Positions 1-7,354 of a stretch of 61,750 nt of DNA are shown here, one piece after another; the stretch's first letter is position 1; the number at the start of each line of letters is the position of its first letter. The notes beneath the pieces are model-generated. The model searched no databases and was not told the DNA's origin. It worked only from the letters and a program-made list of their open reading frames with translations. This DNA is from Arthrobacter agilis. Its GTDB lineage: Bacteria; Actinomycetota; Actinomycetes; Actinomycetales; Micrococcaceae. The stretch is taken from NCBI RefSeq assembly GCF_002157505.1, contig NZ_NFSC01000021.1, positions 1 to 61,750 on the forward strand, read 5' to 3'. A program made the position numbers and the translations under genes.

Positions 1-521
1 GCGAGCCACAAACCCATGTTGAGCACCGGTGCCCACAGGGCGAGGGTCACCGGGTCGAGTCCGGTCGCCCCGAGCACCGTCGCCAGGAGGGCGAAGAAAC
101 CCGGCCAGTTGAAGTACGCGTCGATGGCCGGGTCGATCCCCTGGGTGCGCGCGAGGGCGTCGGCGATGCCGAGGTGACGGAACGAGACTTCCCCCCGCGG
201 TACGTCCGTCACGAAGGCTGCGGTCCCGAAGAGCACGAGCACGAGCACCACCAGGAGCCATATCATGACCGGGCGACGCGCCGGGCCGGCGGCATCCCCC
301 CGCAACGCCACGACGAAGGCGACGTTCAGCAGCAGAACCCCCACCCAGAACGGGTAGGGCAGCACGGCGACGAGCCCCAGATCGATGTCCACAGGTAGGG
401 ACACCGTGGAGGCGGCCCCCACCGCGAGTGCCAGCGCCACGACGCCCGTCAGGGCACAGAGGACGTCACGAAGCCTCCAGTGCCTCTCGGTACGGGTCTC
501 CACGCCGAGCGTGCTGGTCAT
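1..521 (-). CDS. Polytopic membrane protein, glycosyltransferase-like (3' end outside window)
   Basis: The reading frame starts at the ATG at 521-519 and runs off the left edge, so only the first 173 residues or so are visible. Three strongly hydrophobic stretches alternate with short loops (for example ALTGVVALALAVGAASTV, WVGVLLLNVAFVVAL and IWLLVVLVLVLFGTAAFV). A loop then contains FRHLGIADALARTQGIDP and AYFNWPGFF. This layout, with acidic and aromatic residues in the first long extracytoplasmic loop, resembles polyprenol-dependent GT-C glycosyltransferases or polymerases. The family is an inference, since the conserved C-terminal half is missing. The start overlaps the TGA of the preceding short frame by 4 bp (ATGA), so the two were translationally coupled. 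Confidence 0.6.
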   Translation of the reverse strand, partial: MTSTLGVETRTERHWRLRDVLCALTGVVALALAVGAASTVSLPVDIDLGLVAVLPYPFWVGVLLLNVAFVVALRGDAAGPARRPVMIWLLVVLVLVLFGTAAFVTDVPRGEVSFRHLGIADALARTQGIDPAIDAYFNWPGFFALLATVLGATGLDPVTLALWAPVLNMGLWL

Positions 522-709
522 GGTGTGTCCTGCGGGATGCGCCGGAGGATGGCGACAAGCCGGAGACCGATCGCCACGGCCCCGATGGAGAGCACCACGA
601 ACCGAGCAATGGCCGTGGCGTTGATGAAGTGCTGCATGTCGGCCTTATCGGTCATTGATGGATCCAGCCACTGGCCGTGCAGGTCCTTGGGAATGATCAC
701 GGGGAGCAC
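518..709 (-). pseudogene. Orphaned SRAP C-terminus joined to a membrane-protein tail
   Basis: The first residues of this frame (LPVIIPKDLHGQWLDP, then TDKADMQHFI) are the expected C-terminal part of an SRAP domain, in a different frame from the rest of that gene. After about residue 30 the sequence becomes a hydrophobic helix (IARFVVLSIGAVAIGLRLVA) followed by a basic tail, which is not part of SRAP proteins. The stop TGA overlaps the ATG of the next membrane-protein gene. I read this as the scar of a deletion or recombination that joined the 3' part of an SRAP gene to the 3' end of a membrane-protein gene in the operon. A real small membrane protein starting internally cannot be excluded. 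Confidence 0.45.
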
Positions 710-1251
710 TCATGAATCTCTTCCAGGGCGTCATGCGCCTGGGTGGTGAGCGTCGTCGCGGTGACGAACCATTTATGCGGTGCGTCCTCCTCCTTCGTCG
801 GGTCCGACCGGCTTTCAGTCGGGTCCGACCGGTATTCATACAGGTCGGCGAACCCCAGCAGCTGGTCTTCGTCCTGGCCATGCAAATAGTGCGGGGTCTT
901 TGTCCCGTCCAAGCTTTTCTGCCACTCGTAGTGCCCGTTGGCCGGTATGAGCGCCTGGCGCTTAGCGGCCGCTGCGCGAAACGAGGTTTTCTCGGTGACG
1001 GTCTCGCTGCGGGCGTTGATCAATCGGGTTCCGGCCTTGGGATCCTCGGACCAACTGGGCACCAGCCACCAGCGGGCGATCTCGCGCCGGCGGACCAGCT
1101 CTCCCTCGTGAAGTCGTTCGGCGATGTACGGGATGCCCTGCATCGGGGCGACGTTCCACGACGGCGGAAAGTCTTCCACTACGGACTCGGTGACGTCGAA
1201 GGCAACGATCATATTCTGCCGACTCCCTGCTATGACGAAGCGTCCGCACAT
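697..1251 (-). pseudogene. SRAP domain protein (SOS response-associated peptidase, YedK-like), frameshifted
   Basis: SRAP proteins form a thiazolidine crosslink between Cys2 and abasic sites in single-stranded DNA. This frame begins MCGRF, with the catalytic Cys2, and keeps the other hallmarks: SWNVAPMQ, the conserved Asn in LINARSET, the Glu in NGHYEW and the His in EEIHE. Directly after that His the frame reads CSP and stops. The next SRAP block (PVIIPKDLHGQWLDP) continues in another frame at 709. Intact relatives read IHxRMP at this point, so the break looks like a 1- or 4-base deletion near 712. All four catalytic residues are present, but about 25 conserved C-terminal residues are lost. 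I therefore call it a pseudogene or recently inactivated gene. Confidence 0.7.
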
Positions 1252-1359
1252 GCTCGCTATTCTGCCTCACTATCGATGCTGCGGCTCTCCCACAGATGGA
1301 CGGCTTTGAGCTCTCTCCTCCGGCTCCACCCACCGGACATTTTGGCCTTGCCCCGGTTG

Positions 1360-1924
1360 AGTGGACACCTCACACGAGAAAATGTTCATCATGGGAAAGA
1401 CGCGTTCGGGATTTCACTCCTGAGTACAAGGACGAGGCAGTGAAGCTGGTGATCAATACCGGCAGGCCGGTAGCGAGGTCGGCATCAACGAGGCACCGCT
1501 GGGCCGGTGGGTCACTACTTTCAAGGCCCGTAACGACACCGGTGAGACCGCAGTTACTGAGTACGAACGCGCCGAGTTGCAGAGTCTGCGCAAGGAGAAC
1601 GCGGACCTGAAACTGGACCGGCGTTCCTGAAAAAGCATCCCTCTTCTTCGTCCAGGAAGCCTCGGATACGAACGCGAAGCGTTCGAGTTGATGCGCGCGG
1701 AGAAGACCAATTTTACGATCACGCGCATGGTGCGTCTGCTCAAGGTATCCCGGTCGGGGTACTACGCCTGGCTGGAGCGGGCGCCTTCGCCTGCGGCGAT
1801 TCGGCGGAAGGTCATCGAGCAGAAAGTGGCCTGGTTCCACAGCGACTCCGACGAAACCTACGGGTCGCCACGAATCCTTCCTGACCTGCGCGCCGAGGCG
1901 AGATCATCTTGCGTCGAGCGGTAG
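1360..1924 (+). mobile_element. Remnant of an IS3-family insertion sequence (orfA/orfB fragments)
   Basis: Pieces of an IS3-family transposase appear in order but in several frames. The orfA part begins at about 1391 with DFTPEYKDEAVKLV and TGRPVA. After a frame change at about 1470 it continues EVGINEAPLGRWVTTFKAR and ends in a leucine-zipper-like segment, ELQSLRKENADLKLDR. The orfB part (1688-1924) has the typical opening, KTNFTITRMVRLLKVSRSGY followed by YAWLERAPSP, and then DETYGSPRI. It stops at 1924 before any of the DDE catalytic residues. With at least two frameshifts and no catalytic core, the copy is dead. I could not identify terminal inverted repeats. Confidence 0.8.
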
Positions 1925-2036
1925 GGGGATTCCCAGCGCTGAGAGCAGCCCGTGACCGGAAATCGCGTGAGTGTACCAAGCGATATGAGGAAGGGCAGGC
2001 ACATTCATCGGCTGGCCCTTCCTCATGCCCTGAATA

Positions 2037-2294
2037 CTAGATAGAGGAGTCGCGTGTCTCGTTTCGAGTGACGGCTTCTCCGGTGTTCGGATCGACTCCG
2101 GAGCGTGACTCCGAAATGCGGTGTTGTCTACGCGGTGCGGACATGATGATTGAGGCGATGAGTCCGATTACTCCTACGCCCATGAGGATCCAGCCAACCA
2201 TGTCGAGGTCGACGACGCTGACCACGTCGGCGTTGAAGGCAAAGGTGAGGATAGCTCCCACTGCGATGAGAAAAATTGAGGAACCAATCCGCAT
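2037..2294 (-). CDS. DUF6458 family small membrane protein
   Basis: An 85-residue protein with two transmembrane helices: about residues 5-21 (SSIFLIAVGAILTFAFN) and 33-51 (VGWILMGVGVIGLIASIIM). They are separated by an acidic loop (DVVSVVDLDM) and followed by a hydrophilic, charged tail. This layout, the MRIG start and the loop ending in DLDMVGWILMGVG match the actinobacterial DUF6458 family, whose function is unknown. Start ATG at 2294. The gene stands alone between IS debris and a lipoprotein gene. Confidence 0.85.
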   Translation of the reverse strand: MRIGSSIFLIAVGAILTFAFNADVVSVVDLDMVGWILMGVGVIGLIASIIMSAPRRQHRISESRSGVDPNTGEAVTRNETRDSSI

Positions 2295-2545
2295 AGGTGT
2301 TGCTCCTTTATCTACTGAATATTGGTATGGATGAAATTCTGATAGGGCGACGACCTGTGGAGCCTACTCACCGGTGTTCGTAAGGGCAGAACGGCGGGCA
2401 GGGGTGGACGCTACGTCCTCGCCGGTTCAAAGGCCGCCTATTCAGCGGACGCTTTCAGCGTCGAACGAGAAGTACCAGGACGAGGTGACCAATCGGGGCC
2501 AGGACTAAGCTCTCAACAAAGCCCGCATGCCGGAGCTGAGTTTCT
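2295..2545. other. Intergenic segment, no recognisable feature
   Basis: About 250 bases upstream of the DUF6458 gene and downstream of the lipoprotein gene. I see no supportable frame, hairpin or repeat. Its nearest end should carry the DUF6458 promoter, but no clear hexamers were found. Confidence 0.4.
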
Positions 2546-4063
2546 TCACCACGCCGGTCGGGCGGCGTCCGGCGTAGGCGCCACCGTCGTATCCGTCGGC
2601 GCAGGACCCGCACCGCCACTTCCGACGCTCGAGTCGTAGAAGTGCCAGTACCGGCTTGTGGCGTTCACATCGGCGAGGACCAGCGCACCACTGTTGGCTG
2701 TGCCTTGCGTCGCACTGTTGAGGTTCTGCTTCGTCGAGGTCACGTTGTGGACGTACTGGTCCGCGTCCACGACACGAGGTGTCTTCGGGGCGGTGCTGAA
2801 ATCGATAGTGTCCAGCGGCGTGGATTTTTCGTAGATCGCACCCCCCGTGCTGGTGCAGACTCCGGCGTCCGTCGTGCCGCCGGGCTTCGGGTAAGTGGCG
2901 AAGGTACGCAGCATCTGGGTGCTCTCATCGATCATGACGACCATCCGATTCGGACACTCCGCCACGGTCGCGATCGTGTGCGCCGACCACGTCGCGGTCG
3001 CGCTATCCAGTGCCAGCAGCTGGATCAGCGGCTCGGACGCGGCGGTGAACGAGGTCTTGATAGCGGCGAAAACCCTGCCGCCCGAGGATCCCAGCCGCTT
3101 CAGGTTGATGTGGTCATCACCGCTGTTCTGCCCCAACACGGCCGCTACCGGAGTGGTCCAGTCGGTGTCCGACGTGCCATCGACGTGGTAGCTCCAATAC
3201 CTGCCGTCGAGGGCATCGCCGACCTGCCGGCTCCACATCACGCCGATCTTGTTCCCGTCGAAGGCGATGACAGCCGACGTGTCGTCCACGGACACGTTGC
3301 TCAAGCCTTCAGGGCTCAAGGATGCAGGATGCGCGAACGGCTTCCCCCAATACCGGCCATCCGTACCCGTGGCGTTCAGGTAGATCCGGTTCCCCTGCTG
3401 CCACGTGGCCCACACCCGCCCGGTCGAGTCCTTGTCGATGGTCAGTGCCTCGACACGCTCGTCGTTGACTTTCGTCGTGTCCATCAACGAGTACGTCTTC
3501 CTCGCCGAGTCGTAGCTGTAGCGGCGCATCGCCGTCGGGAAGCCCGGCTCCGCCGGGAGCCCGTCGTTGACGAACCGATAGCTCGCCACATACAGCGTCG
3601 ACCCGTCCCACAACACGTCATGATGCGTGCTCGCCCGGGTCTCCGTCGCCACACCCGTATCGACCCACGAACCCGTTCCGGCATCGAACCGGAAGATATG
3701 GAAATCGGAGCTGGCAGTGTCCCACAGGTTCCCCCACCAGGACCCGTCGTTGAACCACAAAGCACTCGTCGCCCGCTTCGTACCCGTCGGCGTGCCCGTC
3801 CCCGCGTGCAACGGACCCTCAACCCCGACATCGCCCGGCTCCGGCGCACTCGGTGGTGACGGTGTCACCGCCAACGGGGCCAGGCCAGCCGATGGAGCCG
3901 ATGGAATGGGCAGCTCGGTGGCTGATGTCGGTGGTGCCTTCGGTGCGACCCGAGTGTCGAAGCCGGTGGTGGCGTTGCCCGGGGTTGAACAGCCCGTGAG
4001 GAGTAAGACAGCCAGCGCCGCAGACACCAGGTGTTTGCGGCGGTCGCTGAATGAGCTGATCAT
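2546..4063 (-). CDS. Secreted lipoprotein, beta-propeller-like, unknown function
   Basis: 505 residues with a type II signal peptide: basic start ISSFSDRRKH, hydrophobic core SAALAVLLL and lipobox LLTGC with Cys at about residue 25. A Pro/Ser/Thr-rich linker to about residue 90 would tether it to the outer membrane face. The rest is built from repeated Trp/Gly/Asp strands, such as ALWFNDGSWWGNLWD, HHDVLWDGSTLYVASYRF and GRVWATWQQGNRIYL. This looks like a beta-propeller of the BNR/sialidase-like fold. I see no Asp-box series or catalytic Arg triad clear enough to call a sialidase. Start ATG at 4063. It is monocistronic. Confidence 0.75.
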   Translation of the reverse strand: MISSFSDRRKHLVSAALAVLLLTGCSTPGNATTGFDTRVAPKAPPTSATELPIPSAPSAGLAPLAVTPSPPSAPEPGDVGVEGPLHAGTGTPTGTKRATSALWFNDGSWWGNLWDTASSDFHIFRFDAGTGSWVDTGVATETRASTHHDVLWDGSTLYVASYRFVNDGLPAEPGFPTAMRRYSYDSARKTYSLMDTTKVNDERVEALTIDKDSTGRVWATWQQGNRIYLNATGTDGRYWGKPFAHPASLSPEGLSNVSVDDTSAVIAFDGNKIGVMWSRQVGDALDGRYWSYHVDGTSDTDWTTPVAAVLGQNSGDDHINLKRLGSSGGRVFAAIKTSFTAASEPLIQLLALDSATATWSAHTIATVAECPNRMVVMIDESTQMLRTFATYPKPGGTTDAGVCTSTGGAIYEKSTPLDTIDFSTAPKTPRVVDADQYVHNVTSTKQNLNSATQGTANSGALVLADVNATSRYWHFYDSSVGSGGAGPAPTDTTVAPTPDAARPAW

Positions 4064-4439
4064 GAGGTTTTTTTCGTGGTCCCATCAGTGTGTACTGCTA
4101 GGTTTCCCCAGAACGTGGCCGCCACCGAGGCGAGGACGCCGGTGGTGGAGCGGTGTCGCGACGTGATGGTGTACCACCATTGGTTTCGCTTCCAGGGCCT
4201 GGGCGAGCGAATCGTCGGTGATCCCCTTCCGGCCAGACACTACGGGCGAACCGATAACAACAGCATGAGTGATACCTACCCGACTTCACGGTCGTGCTAC
4301 GCGATCCACTACCTAGGCCGCGTGTTCGACCACTTACTGGTGGTAGTCGCGCTGTGAGCGGAAGCGACGTCCTGGCATCAAGCAGGAGACGATCGCCGCA
4401 TAAAACGATTCAGCCGATAAATTCGTGCGCCGTCAGCAG
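4064..4439. other. Intergenic region, 376 bases, lower GC
   Basis: No convincing coding frame in either direction. It lies upstream of the lipoprotein gene and downstream of the glyoxalase-fold gene. A short perfect inverted repeat (ATGGTG, 3-base loop, CACCAT) sits at 4166-4180 and could be a regulator site or chance. The base composition is less GC-rich than the flanks, as around other horizontally acquired pieces of this segment. Confidence 0.4.
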
Positions 4440-4781
4440 CTATGCCGAAAATCGCGGCGTCCCGACGCGTAGGCGGTTGCCGTCCGGATCGCGGATCTCG
4501 ATCTCCCGCGCCCACGGAGCGTCCTCGACCTTGACGCCCAACTCGCGCGCTAGCCCGTCGACATCCCTTACGCGCAGATAAATCAGCGTGTCCGGACGGG
4601 CATCACCGGTGTGCTCCGACAGGAACAGGTGAACCTCGCCTCGCGCGATGGTGACGAAGGCCGGCATGCCAGGGCCGAACCTGTGCTCGGACTCCTTGCG
4701 GAAGCCCAGCCGTCGGTACCACGCGACAGCTGTGTCGGCGTCATCCGTTCGAAGGATGGGGATCACCTGCTCTTTGACCAC
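4440..4781 (-). CDS. Glyoxalase / bleomycin-resistance fold protein (VOC superfamily)
   Basis: A single VOC domain of about 113 residues. It opens with the beta strand QVIPILRTDDADTAVAWYRR and LGFRKESEHRFGPG, continues through AFVTIARGEVHLFLSEH and ends DPDGNRLRVGTP, the usual VOC C-terminal strand. Metal-ligand type residues (His in EVHLF, Glu in IEIRDPDG) are present. Proteins with this layout are often annotated as bleomycin-binding or glyoxalase-like, but the substrate cannot be read from sequence. I chose the GTG at 4781, which places the domain at the N-terminus. An ATG at 4823 would add a basic 14-residue extension (RLSGKACRDK) that the family does not need. Confidence 0.75.
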   Translation of the reverse strand: MVKEQVIPILRTDDADTAVAWYRRLGFRKESEHRFGPGMPAFVTIARGEVHLFLSEHTGDARPDTLIYLRVRDVDGLARELGVKVEDAPWAREIEIRDPDGNRLRVGTPRFSA

Positions 4782-4933
4782 AACCGTGATCTTATCCCGG
4801 CAAGCCTTCCCAGAGAGCCTCACCCAAACGCGTCCGATGCGCAGCGTCCCGCGAAGGGGTCTGGTTCAGATACCTGGCGGCTCAGTCTCCTACAAGGCCG
4901 ACCGCTTCCGAATACCGGGGGTAAGTTCAATCC

Positions 4934-4996
4934 ATGGCTTACGAACCGACACTCCTTCTCGTTGCCTTCTGCATGTTCGCCATCGGGCTGTTGGGC
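4934..4996 (+). pseudogene. Possible short membrane-protein start interrupted by an IS5-type element
   Basis: A frame beginning MAYEPTLLLVAFCMFAIGLL at 4934 encodes one hydrophobic helix and enters the IS5-type mini-element at 4997. Beyond the element only the antisense end of the cyclase gene remains. It could be the 5' remnant of a gene lost during or after the insertion, or a chance frame. Confidence 0.25.
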
Positions 4997-5409
4997 CTAG
5001 GGCGTGTCTCCTCATCGCGTGCGGTGGCCTCCGGGACGATATTTGAGTGTCACGTGATGCTGTTCCAACCGACGCCCAGTGGGCTCCGATTCGTCCTTTG
5101 CTGCCCTCACCCTCCGGCCGAGCAGGGCGCCCGTGGTCCTCATCGGACCGGGCCAGGCAGGGGACGCGCCGATGTTCCCGATCCTGATGAACCACCTCCG
5201 CGTCACCCGGCCCGGCCAGGGACGCCCACGCACCCGACCGGACCGGGTCCGCGGCGACAAGGCCTACTCGTCCCGGGCGATCCGCCAGCACCTGCGCTCC
5301 CGCGGGATCGTCGCGGTCATTGAAGGAGCCCTCGGACCAGCAAGGACACCGCAAACGCCGCGGCAGCAACGGCGGCTTACGACGTCGAGGACTACAAGAC
5401 ACGCCCTAG
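4997..5409. mobile_element. Internally deleted IS5-family element (mini-IS) with perfect 12-bp ends
   Basis: CTAGGGCGTGTC at 4997-5008 is exactly repeated in inverse orientation at 5398-5409 (GACACGCCCTAG). Ends starting GGGCGTGTC next to a CTAG target are typical of IS427-group IS5 elements. The interior encodes the tail of an IS5 DDE transposase: APMFPILMNHLRVTRPGQGR and RVRGDKAYSSRAIRQHLRSR. It changes frame at about 5317 and continues EPSDQQGHRKRRGS to a stop in the right end. At 413 bp it is far too short for an active copy, but the ends could still be mobilised in trans. The stop codon of the neighbouring minus-strand cyclase gene lies inside the right-hand CTAG. Confidence 0.85.
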
Positions 5410-6758
5410 TCGAGGACTATTCCCGTGCCGGTCCCCCGGGCGAGGGTCACCGGCCGCACCTCGCCAAAACCGCGCACCTGCCGGGGCTCGTGCGGCGTCA
5501 GGACGAACTTCTCGTTGTGCTCGAGGGTCGCGGCGGTGGCGGAATCGACGAGCACCTCCCCCGGCTCGGCGAGCGCGGTGAGCCGGGCCGCGAGGTTGAC
5601 CGTCGGTCCGTAGATGTCGCCGAGCCGGGACAGCACCCGCCCCCAGACGAGGGAGCACCGCGCCGAGGGAAGGAACTCGTCCTCGGTGAAGGCCTTCGCG
5701 AGGGCCAGTGAGATCTCGGCACCGGCCTCGGGCGACTCCGCGATGTAGAGCACCTCGTCCCCGATGGTCTTCACGAGCCGGCCGCCGCCGACGGAGATGA
5801 TCTCCGCGCACTTGTTCTCGAAGCGCTGCACCAGTTGCGCCAGCGTGCGCTCGTTCATCCGCCGCGACAGGCTCGTGTAGGAGACGAGGTCGGCGAAACC
5901 GACCGCCCGCGCCAGTGGGAGCGGTGCGTCCTGTTCGTCGCCGTCGCGCCCTGCCTCACTGGAGATCAGACCCGATTCCGCGCGGAGGGCCAGCCGCTGC
6001 ACGGCGGCGTTCATCTGGCGGCGCCACGCATACACGAGCGTCTTCTCGAGCGGTTCGATGAGGTCGGGAAGCTCGGATACGAGCGTCTTGCGCGCGTCGG
6101 CGTCCGTGAATCCCCGCTGGGCCACCATCTCCTCGACGATCGCCTCGATCTGCCACACGACCATGCGGTCCGTCATCTGTCCCACCGCACGGGTGATCGA
6201 GATCGCGGCGTCCTCCGTGAGCTGCTCCTGGCGCACCATGTCGATGATCGTGGTGAGCGCGTGGAGGTCCTTCTCGGTGAAGGCGACGTCGTCGTCCCCG
6301 ATGTTGGGGAAGCCCATGGCCCGCCACAGCTTGCGTGCGGACAGGAGGGAGACGCCGGCCCCGGCGGCGATGTCGCGGCGCTTGAGCGTGCGCTCGGCGC
6401 CGAGGAGCTCGCGCTCGAGGCGGCGGATGCTCTCCCGGTCGAGTTCGATGGGGCCGGCAGCCGACACCGGCAGGTCATCGACTGCGGCGGCCATGTCCGG
6501 CTGCAGCTGCCACACGGCCTTCGAGGCCGTCGCCACGGCGGCCGCGGATCGGTCGTCGGACTGACCCGCACCGCCCGCGGGCGCATCCATCAACGCCGCA
6601 TCGACCGCGCCGCGATCCATCGCGGCCGCATCCGCCGCACCCGCATCCTTCACTCCCGCATCCCTCGCGCCGGCATCCATCGCGCCGACGGGCGAGGCCG
6701 CTCCCCCGTCGTCGGAGCGGGCGGGCTGCCCGGACTCGTGGCGGTCCTCGACTGTCAC
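5406..6758 (-). CDS. Class III adenylate cyclase with Rv1264-like N-terminal regulatory domain
   Basis: 450 residues. Residues 1 to about 95 are a low-complexity Ala/Asp segment containing seven tandem GAxDA-like pentapeptides. About 105-260 is a helical regulatory domain (IRRLERELLGAERTLKRRDI, LTEDAAISITRAVGQMTDRM) like that of the pH-sensing mycobacterial cyclase Rv1264. About 290-440 is the guanylate/adenylate cyclase catalytic domain. It has the metal Asp in VGFADLVSYT, the second metal motif in KTIGDEVLY and the transition-state Asn/Arg in YGPTVNLAARLTAL. The product is predicted to make cAMP from ATP in the cytoplasm as a homodimer. I chose the GTG at 6758: GGAGGGG lies 10 bases upstream, and its GTGA overlaps the stop of the PH-domain gene. 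An in-frame ATG lies at 6776. Confidence 0.88.
   Translation of the reverse strand: MTVEDRHESGQPARSDDGGAASPVGAMDAGARDAGVKDAGAADAAAMDRGAVDAALMDAPAGGAGQSDDRSAAAVATASKAVWQLQPDMAAAVDDLPVSAAGPIELDRESIRRLERELLGAERTLKRRDIAAGAGVSLLSARKLWRAMGFPNIGDDDVAFTEKDLHALTTIIDMVRQEQLTEDAAISITRAVGQMTDRMVVWQIEAIVEEMVAQRGFTDADARKTLVSELPDLIEPLEKTLVYAWRRQMNAAVQRLALRAESGLISSEAGRDGDEQDAPLPLARAVGFADLVSYTSLSRRMNERTLAQLVQRFENKCAEIISVGGGRLVKTIGDEVLYIAESPEAGAEISLALAKAFTEDEFLPSARCSLVWGRVLSRLGDIYGPTVNLAARLTALAEPGEVLVDSATAATLEHNEKFVLTPHEPRQVRGFGEVRPVTLARGTGTGIVLD
6583..6687 (-). repeat. Seven tandem 15-bp units encoding GAxDA pentapeptides
   Basis: Seven consecutive 15-base units, with imperfect consensus GCATCCATCGCGCCG on the plus strand, encode GAMDA, GARDA, GVKDA, GAADA, AAMDR, GAVDA and ALMDA in the cyclase N-terminus. 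The units stay in frame and differ mainly at the middle codons. Confidence 0.85.
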
Positions 6759-7351
6759 GATTGCTCGCCCCTCCATTCCTGCTGCACCCGCGGCGTCCCA
6801 CCGCGGGCGTACTGCGGATCGATTTCCATATCCACTCCATCGAACATGCGTGTCAGGGGCAGGTCGCTGATCGCCTGCACCACGTACTTCTTGAACGTCC
6901 CGATCTGCGGAACGTCCCGGTAGGCGTGCGCGCGGTCGAACCCGAGGTCCGCGATCAGGGTTCCACTGCCGACCATGCGCTGCAGCAGTCCCTGGTCCGT
7001 CTGCAGCTGCGAGACCGCGGACAGGCTGATCTGGTGTTCGGTGCGCCGGGTGATCCCGCGCCGGTGGATGAGCCGCAGGCTCGTGAGCACGTACCGGTTG
7101 CCCGACCAGCGGATGACGGGCCGCGCCACCACCCGGAGCAGCACGACCACGACGACGGCGAGCGCCACCAGCAGCAGCACCGGCCGCCAGTCGGCGAGCC
7201 CGCCGGGCAGGTCCCTTCGGCCCAGGTAGCCCAGTCCGAAGCCCCCGGCGGCCAGGAGGGGGAAGGCTGCGAGCACGGGCCCCACGATCGGCAGCGGGTT
7301 GGGCCGCGTGCGCACGAGGACGCGTTCGCCGGGCAGCAGCTGGATCCGCAC
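6755..7351 (-). CDS. Membrane protein with bacterial PH domain
   Basis: 198 residues. After MRIQLLPGERVLVRTRPNPL come two transmembrane helices (IVGPVLAAFPLLAAGGFGLG at about 22-41 and LLLVALAVVVVVLLRVVA at about 59-76). A bacterial PH-like domain follows: RYVLTSLRLIHRRGI, ISLSAVSQLQTDQGLLQRMV and GSGTLIADLG. It resembles the mycobacterial Rv3278c protein, which also sits beside birA. The function is unknown and is presumed to be at the cytoplasmic membrane. The start is a GTG at 7351, 3 bases after the birA stop, so the three genes birA, this gene and the cyclase form one tightly packed operon. Confidence 0.85.
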   Translation of the reverse strand: MRIQLLPGERVLVRTRPNPLPIVGPVLAAFPLLAAGGFGLGYLGRRDLPGGLADWRPVLLLVALAVVVVVLLRVVARPVIRWSGNRYVLTSLRLIHRRGITRRTEHQISLSAVSQLQTDQGLLQRMVGSGTLIADLGFDRAHAYRDVPQIGTFKKYVVQAISDLPLTRMFDGVDMEIDPQYARGGTPRVQQEWRGEQS

Positions 7352-7354
7352 GGC

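Noticed and set aside
2642..3859. Plus-strand frame opposite the propeller-like lipoprotein
   Set aside because: Arg-rich translation with no family. The minus strand has a signal peptide and a regular domain.
2546..4063. Sialidase
   Set aside because: Propeller-like strands are present, but no convincing Asp-box series and no Arg triad/Tyr-Glu catalytic set could be picked out.
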